The translations under genes and the position numbers were made by a program. This document shows positions 1 to 3,951 of a DNA stretch of 9,599 nucleotides, piece by piece. The notes under the pieces are model-generated. The model made no database searches and had not been told where the DNA came from. It was given only the letters and a program-made list of their open reading frames with translations. The stretch spans positions 1 to 9,599 of the forward strand of contig CADBSP010000056.1 in assembly GCA_902797405.1 (NCBI GenBank). Reading direction: 5' to 3'. The stretch's first letter is position 1; every line of letters begins with the position of its first letter. Source of the stretch: an uncultured Eubacteriales bacterium (GTDB taxonomy: Bacteria; Bacillota; Clostridia; Peptostreptococcales; Anaerovoracaceae).

Positions 1-181
1 AACAGACGTAACAGGCGATCTCAACCTTCCAGAAGGAACAGAGATGTGCATGCCTGGTGACAACGTAGTAATGACAATTAACCTGATTACACCGATAGCT
101 ATCGAAGAGGGACTCCGCTTCGCTATCAGAGAAGGTGGAAGAACAGTAGGTTCCGGCGTTGTAACAGAGATCGTAGAGTAA
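1..181 (+). CDS. tuf: Elongation factor Tu, C-terminal end (5' part outside window)
   Basis: The frame beginning at base 2 gives 59 residues and a TAA stop at 179-181. It is the last beta-barrel domain of EF-Tu: recognisable parts are MCMPGDNV, the IEEGLRFAIREGGRTVGSG stretch and the end VVTEIVE. EF-Tu is the cytosolic GTPase that delivers aminoacyl-tRNA to the ribosome; this domain contacts tRNA and EF-Ts. The GTPase domain lies upstream of the window. The next clear intrinsic terminator is the hairpin at 257-288, so the tuf mRNA probably carries about 100 nt of 3' UTR. That UTR contains the whole predicted antisense RNA described below. Identification is secure from sequence; the 3' UTR extent is inferred. 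Confidence 0.97.
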   Translation, partial: TDVTGDLNLPEGTEMCMPGDNVVMTINLITPIAIEEGLRFAIREGGRTVGSGVVTEIVE

Positions 182-182
182 C

Positions 183-211
183 TTGACAAAATCTGGCAGA
201 AGTGATAGACT
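183..211 (+). promoter_or_regulatory. Promoter of predicted antitoxin RNA
   Basis: TTGACA (183-188), a 17-nt spacer, then TAGACT (206-211), with TG one base before the -10 (extended -10). It begins one base after the tuf stop codon. This is a near-consensus sigma-A promoter and no coding start follows it; initiation is expected near 218 and the next hairpin terminator is only ~70 nt away, so it most likely drives a small RNA. Confidence 0.75.
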
Positions 212-226
212 GAAGTTGCTTTTGAA

Positions 227-251
227 AAAGCCAATGATAGTACATGATTAC
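227..251 (+). repeat. Direct repeats DRa (227-239) and DRb (243-251), antitoxin copy
   Basis: Thirteen bases (AAAGCCAATGATA) and nine bases (CATGATTAC) separated by three bases. Both are perfectly repeated in the same order and orientation at 369-398, where the spacing is eight bases. Two exact shared segments in the same order within 150 bp are very unlikely by chance and give the small RNA its pairing sites on the convergent peptide mRNA. Confidence 0.85.
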
Positions 252-256
252 TAGAG

Positions 257-288
257 AATACCGAGGGATGCTGCCCTCGGTATTTTCG
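257..288 (+). terminator. Intrinsic terminator of tuf / small RNA, possibly shared by the convergent peptide mRNA
   Basis: Perfect 11-bp stem AATACCGAGGG (257-267) / CCCTCGGTATT (274-284), loop ATGCTG, ending in TATTTT. It is the first strong hairpin after tuf. On the minus strand it lies just past the stop of the small peptide gene, so it could also end that transcript, although the T-run on that side is weak (TATTCTCT). Confidence 0.9.
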
Positions 289-293
289 ATGGG

Positions 294-392
294 CTAGTTG
301 TCATTAGAATCTCTATCTAACCACTTGCAAACATAGTATGCTGCTATATTTGCCATAATAGAGATAAGAAAGCCAATGATAATCTCTTCCAT
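294..392 (-). CDS. 32-aa hydrophobic peptide, probable Fst/PepA1-like type I toxin
   Basis: Translated from the ATG at 392-390, this gives 32 residues: a short acidic start (MEE), one predicted membrane helix (about residues 4-22, IIIGFLISIM onward), then a polar tail (CKWLDRDSNDN). This start is chosen because GGAAGGAGG sits just upstream of it and the promoter at 441-469 would start transcription near 434; a longer in-frame reading to 503 begins upstream of that promoter. Size and layout (short N-terminus, single helix ending in an aromatic or hydrophobic residue plus LD, then a charged tail) resemble the Fst/PepA1 family of membrane-acting type I toxins. The residue resemblance is from memory and modest; the toxin call rests mainly on the antisense RNA, shared repeats and convergent layout. 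It could otherwise be an unrelated small membrane protein. Confidence 0.78.
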   Translation of the reverse strand: MEEIIIGFLISIMANIAAYYVCKWLDRDSNDN

Positions 393-398
393 GATTAC
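369..398 (-). repeat. Direct repeats DRa (369-381) and DRb (390-398), target copy
   Basis: Exact second copies of the 227-239 and 243-251 segments. On the minus-strand mRNA, the DRb copy covers the AUG (392-390) and the bases up to the Shine-Dalgarno edge, and the DRa copy covers codons 4-8. Pairing by the small RNA would therefore block ribosome loading. Confidence 0.85.
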
Positions 399-426
399 CT
401 CCTTCCTGTCACCACAGGTATAGGAA
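398..426 (-). promoter_or_regulatory. Shine-Dalgarno of the toxin gene inside a potential 5' UTR hairpin
   Basis: In the minus-strand transcript GAAGGAGG (405-398) lies five bases from the AUG. The leader can fold into an inner stem CCTGT/ACAGG (plus-strand 414-418 with 405-409, loop of four) and an outer stem in which UUCCU (426-422) pairs with AGGAG (403-399). The outer stem would hide the Shine-Dalgarno. Fst mRNA is known to have a 5' stem-loop that restrains translation; its equivalent here is inferred. Confidence 0.5.
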
Positions 427-440
427 ATGGCAACGGACAC

Positions 441-469
441 ATTATAACACAAATAGTCAATTATGGCAA
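441..469 (-). promoter_or_regulatory. Promoter of the small toxin-like gene
   Basis: On the minus strand: TTGCCA (469-464), a 17-nt spacer, TATAAT (446-441), preceded by TG one base upstream (extended -10). Near consensus; predicted start near 434, giving a ~40-nt leader with a strong Shine-Dalgarno. Confidence 0.75.
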
Positions 470-478
470 TTATTGCCA
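464..478. repeat. Palindrome over the toxin -35 box, possible operator
   Basis: TGGCAAT-T-ATTGCCA is a perfect 7-bp inverted repeat with a one-base centre. It covers the whole -35 box of the minus-strand promoter. Its position suggests a repressor site, but no regulator is identified. Confidence 0.4.
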
Positions 479-513
479 AATGGCGTTCTCGAATACTTTC
501 CATAAAATATACA

Positions 514-543
514 TTGTAAATGCATGATTATTCATGTTATACT
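514..543 (+). promoter_or_regulatory. Candidate promoter of first M32-like gene
   Basis: TTGTAA (514-519), 18-nt spacer, TATACT (538-543) with an extended TG. Transcription would start near 550, downstream of the ATG at 524, which supports the later start at 575. Confidence 0.5.
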
Positions 544-574
544 TAATGCATCTAACTTTGGAAAGGAAACAATG

Positions 575-2077
575 ATGGAGCTGGAAAAAGCAAGGGTAAG
601 ATTTGCTAATCTGCAAAAGAAGATCTGCGCATATAACCATGCTGCAGAGTTAATTTATTTGGACGGCGAAACCTCTGCACCTCCCGGTACTGCGGATAAT
701 AGAGCGCAGGCACAGGAGGTAATTAACGAGAGACTTCTTAGACTGAAAAGCGGTCCCGAGTCTTTGGAACTGATTAATTATTTGAACGATAATAGAGACT
801 GGCTTTCCGTTAAGGAGCGAAGAGCCGTAGATTTTCTTTTGAAGGAAGTAAGAAGAAAGAAGAATATTCCTCCTGAGGAGTATGGTAAATATGGCGCATA
901 TTTATCCGAGGCTCAAGCGCTTTGGCATGTCGCCAGAGAGGAAAATGATTTTAAAATCCTTGCACCTAAGTTAAGCCAGGTTGTTGAGATGCTCAGGGAG
1001 TTTGCCAAGTATAACGTGCCTGATAAGGATCCATACGATTATTGTCTGGAACAATATGAAGAGGGTGTGGATGTTGAAACGTGCGATAAACTCTTTGATA
1101 TCATTAAAGAAGAGATTCCCCCACTACTAAGGGCAATTGAAGAAAAACCACAGGTTGACGATACTTGTCTAAAAGGCGACTTCTCCGATGAATCACTGCA
1201 GGAACTCGCAGCGTTTATATTTGATCTAGTTGGGCTTAATCTAAATCAGGTGGGTGTAACAACTGCTACACATCCTTTCACTATTTCTCTTGGATCCCAT
1301 CTGGATGAGAGAATTGCAACGCGTTTTTCCAAGGACAATTTAGGCTCGTCGCTATATACACTACTAAATCAAGGCGGTCACGCACTTTATGAAACAGGAC
1401 AGGCCGATAATCTGGCCTTTACAGTTTTGGATGGCGCAGCTGCTCTCAGCTTGACGGAAAGCCAAGGAAGATTCTATGAGAACATCATTGGCAGAAGCCG
1501 CTCGTTTATCGAATATATTTACCCGGAATTGGTTGAACTCTTCCCGATTCCTATAGGTAATCACCCGGTTGAAGAGATCTATAGGGCGGTGAACAAAGTC
1601 GAAGCCGGCTGTACTAGAATTAATTCCGATGAGCTCACCTACAATTTGCACGTAATGGTGCGATATGAATTGGAGAAGGCCATGCTTCGCGGGGATCTTT
1701 TGGTTAAGGATTTGCCTGATGCATGGAATCAGAAGTATAAGGAATATCTGGGTATAGATGTACCCGATGATTTGAGCGGCGTGCTTCAGGATATTCACTG
1801 GCCATTTGGCTCATTTGGATACTTCCCGCTTTACGTAATTGGCAATATTTTTAGCGTACTGATTACTGAAAAAATGAGCGAAGACATAAACGTCTATGAT
1901 TATGTTGAAGAAGGAAATTTCAAACTGATCAACTTCTGGAACAAAGATAAGATATGGAAATATGGCGGACTGTTTAATTCCAAGGAAATAATGGAGAAAT
2001 ACGTTGGCGCATCAATTTCCGGCGAGCCATATATCAGATATCTTAAGAACAAGTATACGGATATTTATCAGCTCTAA
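575..2077 (+). CDS. M32 carboxypeptidase-like protein, copy 1, predicted inactive
   Basis: 500 residues, the full length of M32 (carboxypeptidase Taq) metallopeptidases, which trim C-terminal residues in the cytosol. I start at 575 because GGAAAGGA lies seven bases upstream and the sequence then aligns from residue 1 with the two paralogues in the window; the in-frame ATGs at 524 and 572 are less suitable. Family landmarks: an LDGETSAPPG segment (29-38), HPF (233-235), GSHLDERIATRF (240-251), E295 in TESQ (normally HESQ), SDELTYNLH, QDIHW (405-409) and the GYFP segment. The zinc-binding HEXXH is replaced by N265-Q266-G-G-H269: one metal histidine and the catalytic glutamate are lost while H269 and E295 remain. 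Peptidase activity is therefore unlikely; peptide binding or a scaffold role is possible. No signal peptide is seen. Confidence 0.92.
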   Translation: MELEKARVRFANLQKKICAYNHAAELIYLDGETSAPPGTADNRAQAQEVINERLLRLKSGPESLELINYLNDNRDWLSVKERRAVDFLLKEVRRKKNIPPEEYGKYGAYLSEAQALWHVAREENDFKILAPKLSQVVEMLREFAKYNVPDKDPYDYCLEQYEEGVDVETCDKLFDIIKEEIPPLLRAIEEKPQVDDTCLKGDFSDESLQELAAFIFDLVGLNLNQVGVTTATHPFTISLGSHLDERIATRFSKDNLGSSLYTLLNQGGHALYETGQADNLAFTVLDGAAALSLTESQGRFYENIIGRSRSFIEYIYPELVELFPIPIGNHPVEEIYRAVNKVEAGCTRINSDELTYNLHVMVRYELEKAMLRGDLLVKDLPDAWNQKYKEYLGIDVPDDLSGVLQDIHWPFGSFGYFPLYVIGNIFSVLITEKMSEDINVYDYVEEGNFKLINFWNKDKIWKYGGLFNSKEIMEKYVGASISGEPYIRYLKNKYTDIYQL

Positions 2078-2096
2078 AGTATTGTAGGTATAGACA

Positions 2097-2180
2097 GACA
2101 CAGAAATCGACAAAGATACAGACACAGAAGTAGATGAAGATATAGATATAGAAACAGAAACAGATACAGATACAGATAGA
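2097..2180 (+). repeat. Degenerate hexanucleotide tandem array 1 (14 units)
   Basis: Fourteen consecutive six-base units, each starting GA and nearly all ending A (consensus GANANA; commonest units GATACA, GATATA, GAAACA, GACACA), with no break in phase. Adjacent identical pairs occur (GATATA twice, GAAACA twice, GATACA twice), suggesting slippage or local duplication. Confidence 0.85.
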
Positions 2181-2248
2181 TGCATATATTGTATATATAA
2201 AAAAGCATAAAATAGATGCAGATATAAAAAGTATAAGTAATAAATATA

Positions 2249-2296
2249 GAAATAGAAATAGAAATAGAAATAGATATAGATATAGATGCAGATTAT
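2249..2296 (+). repeat. Hexanucleotide tandem array 2 (8 units)
   Basis: Four perfect GAAATA units, then two GATATA, GATGCA and GATTAT, contiguous and in phase. It ends at the ribosome-binding site of M32-like copy 2, so changes in unit number would alter that gene's leader. Confidence 0.88.
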
Positions 2297-2312
2297 AGAA
2301 GGGATATAGTAT

Positions 2313-3818
2313 ATGGATATTGAACAATCAAGACAAGAATTTGCAAGGCTCCAAAAGAAAATAACATCTATAAACCACGTCCTGGACTTATTGTTTTTCG
2401 ATGCGGAAACTGCAGCACCTGCCAGTGCGGCGAGAAATAGAATCAGCACGCTTGAGGTCATAAATGATGACCTCTTCAATCTTAAATTTGGTGAAAAAAC
2501 TACAGAGCTCGTGGAACACCTAAGGGAGCATGAGAGCGAACTCAGTATAGAGGAGAGGCGTTCCTTAAACCTTTTGAAGCGGGAAGAGGAAAGAACTAAA
2601 AGAGTTTCAAAGGAAGAATACATCGCATACCAGAACCTCCTGGCCTCCGCGCAGGAAGCGTGGCACAGAGCAAATGAGGAAAGTGACTACGAGTATTTCC
2701 GCCCCTATCTGGAGCGTATTTTCGAGACTGCCAGAGGTTTTGCTTCTAATGCTGGTTTTGAAGCGAATGCTTACGATTATTGTCTGGAATTCCATGAACC
2801 CGGAAGCACCACCAAAATGTATGATGTGGTTTTCGATGGAGTGAAACGAGAAATCGTTCCCATGCTCAGGGAAATCATGAAAAGGCCTCCTGTGGATGAT
2901 AGCTGTCTAAAGGGTGATTATTCTGTTGCCAAGCAAGAGGAATTGGCTAAATATCTAATGGAAATCCTAGGGCTGGATATGACTAAGGTCGGACTTTCCA
3001 CATCGGAGCATCCTTTCACTAAGCGGATGGGATCTCACTTCGATGAGAGAATAACAACCAGGTATTCCAGAAAGGACTTTACCTTCTCGTTATATACGAT
3101 TCTCTTTGGCTGCGGATACGCGCTTACGGAAATGGGCCAGGGAGATGAGGTTGCATATACATTGGCTGATGGTTCTGCTTCATTCGGAATCATGGAAGCG
3201 CAGACAAGGCTCTATGAAAATGCCTTTGGAAGAAGCAAGCCCTTCATCAAATACATATATCCTAAACTAAAACAATTATTCCCGACTTCCATCAGGGATT
3301 CTTCTCCGGAAGATTTGTATTTGGCTGTCAACAAGGTTTCTGCTGGCCCCATTAGAATGGGATCGGATGAATTGACAAACAACATCCATGTTTTGATTAG
3401 ATATGAAATGGAAAAGGCCTTGATGAATAAGGACTTATCCTTTAAGGAATTGCCGGATGCATGGGCTGAAAAGTATAAGGAGTGTTTGGGGGTTGAAGTA
3501 AAAGATCATGCTCATGGTGTTCTTCAGGATATGCTCTGGGCTGATGCTGCCATAGGATACTTCCCGACGGCTGTGCTCGGCAATGTATACTCTGCATTGA
3601 TACTAAAGAGAATGGTTGAGGACATCAATCCTGAGGAATGTATAATCAAAGGTGACTTCGCGAGCATTAATAATTGGAATCGTGAACATGTTTGGAAGCA
3701 TATCGGATTATATGACTCTCCTACCGTAATGGAGAAGTTCGTAGGGGTTTCTTCGATTGATATTAACCCATACGCACAGTATCTAAGATATAAATACTCC
3801 GAAATATACAAAATCTAA
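2313..3818 (+). CDS. M32 carboxypeptidase-like protein, copy 2, strongly degenerate active site
   Basis: 501 residues, aligning without gaps to copies 1 and 3 across at least residues 1-409 (the key motifs have identical numbering). Retained landmarks: FFDAETAAP near 28-36, HPF (233-235), GSHFDERITTRY, SDELTNNIH, GYFP and the C-terminal YLRYKYSEIYKI. Active-site positions are lost more completely than in its neighbours: HEXXH is F265-G-C-G-Y269, so both metal histidines and the catalytic glutamate are gone; HESQ is M294-E295-A-Q; and the conserved QDxHW is QDMLW (His408 to Leu). Zinc binding by the usual site is not expected. The frame is intact over 1.5 kb, which argues for a retained, non-catalytic role. 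It follows copy 1 in the same direction but is separated by the repeat spacer, so cotranscription is uncertain. Confidence 0.9.
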   Translation: MDIEQSRQEFARLQKKITSINHVLDLLFFDAETAAPASAARNRISTLEVINDDLFNLKFGEKTTELVEHLREHESELSIEERRSLNLLKREEERTKRVSKEEYIAYQNLLASAQEAWHRANEESDYEYFRPYLERIFETARGFASNAGFEANAYDYCLEFHEPGSTTKMYDVVFDGVKREIVPMLREIMKRPPVDDSCLKGDYSVAKQEELAKYLMEILGLDMTKVGLSTSEHPFTKRMGSHFDERITTRYSRKDFTFSLYTILFGCGYALTEMGQGDEVAYTLADGSASFGIMEAQTRLYENAFGRSKPFIKYIYPKLKQLFPTSIRDSSPEDLYLAVNKVSAGPIRMGSDELTNNIHVLIRYEMEKALMNKDLSFKELPDAWAEKYKECLGVEVKDHAHGVLQDMLWADAAIGYFPTAVLGNVYSALILKRMVEDINPEECIIKGDFASINNWNREHVWKHIGLYDSPTVMEKFVGVSSIDINPYAQYLRYKYSEIYKI

Positions 3819-3860
3819 CCGGGATAGGTTCGGTGTTTTGCGCTCCGTCCGTGGCTATGC

Positions 3861-3911
3861 CTAAAAAATGCAGGCCGGCTTTTCGCAGAAGTTCTGGAAA
3901 ACACCGGCCTG
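3861..3911 (-). terminator. Terminator of the NRPS-like gene
   Basis: Inverted repeat CAGGCCGG (3871-3878) / CCGGCCTG (3904-3911), extended by TTTTC (3880-3884) / GAAAA (3897-3901) after a small internal loop. Read on the minus strand it is followed by CATTTTTTAG (T6 at 3868-3863). It lies about 40 bases past the NRPS-like stop codon. There is no T-run on the plus side, so copy 2 of the M32 genes does not clearly use it. Confidence 0.8.
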
Positions 3912-3951
3912 GAGACAATCTTTGAAATGATTTAATTATCTAAGGTTTATC

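Larger units (their letters stand above)
218..288 (+). ncRNA. Predicted ~70-nt antisense antitoxin RNA (par RNA II-like)
   Basis: Bounded by the promoter at 183-211 and the terminator at 257-288. It can fold with a 5' hairpin (GCTTT 218-222, loop TGAA, AAAGC 227-231), a single-stranded middle, and the terminator hairpin. Bases 227-239 (AAAGCCAATGATA) and 243-251 (CATGATTAC) recur exactly at 369-381 and 390-398 in the small peptide gene. Because that gene is read from the other strand, this RNA is complementary to its mRNA across the start codon and codons 4-8. This matches the logic of the Enterococcus par system, where RNA II pairs with the fst mRNA (RNA I) through repeats DRa and DRb and both RNAs use a common terminator region. 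Ends are estimated; expression is not shown. Confidence 0.72.
2078..2312 (+). other. Intergenic spacer filled with purine-rich hexamer repeats
   Basis: The 235-bp spacer between M32-like copies 1 and 2 is mostly low-complexity sequence (arrays listed separately) with an AT-rich centre at about 2181-2248 that includes ATGCATAT and TATATATAA stretches. No convincing -35/-10 pair or terminator is seen. AGAAGGG (2297-2303) nine bases before the ATG at 2313 is the likely ribosome site of copy 2. Confidence 0.7.

Noticed and set aside
294..503. A 69-aa minus-strand reading of the small peptide gene
   Set aside because: Its first part runs through the gene's own promoter (441-469) and leader. The strong Shine-Dalgarno and the antisense repeats mark the ATG at 392 as the start.
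524..574. N-terminal extension of M32-like copy 1 to the ATG at 524
   Set aside because: No ribosome site, it overlaps the candidate promoter, and neither paralogue has matching residues.
1364..1798. Minus-strand frames inside copy 1, with a similar one in copy 3 (9114-9452)
   Set aside because: They resemble each other only because the sense genes are paralogous; both are shadows of the M32-like frames.
2097..2207. Plus-strand acidic repeat peptide (Asp/Glu alternating with Thr/Ile) across array 1
   Set aside because: It has no in-frame start codon, is closed upstream by TAG at 2091-2093, and has no ribosome site. It could be a relic of coding sequence, but nothing supports that.
2097..2296. 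CRISPR array
   Set aside because: The units are six bases with no spacers; this is a simple tandem repeat.
2012..2623. Minus-strand low-complexity frames rich in Ser-Val-Ser-Ile or Tyr-Ile-Phe-Tyr
   Set aside because: They are translations of the hexamer arrays plus the antisense of copy 2, with no ribosome site.
575..3818. M32-like copies read as ordinary pseudogenes
   Set aside because: There are no frameshifts, internal stops or gaps across the two complete copies. Only the active-site residues are lost, so pseudoenzyme fits better than gene decay.
3815..3840. Weak ACCG/CGGT hairpin followed by TGTTTTG as a terminator for copy 2
   Set aside because: A four-base stem and short T-run are too weak to call.
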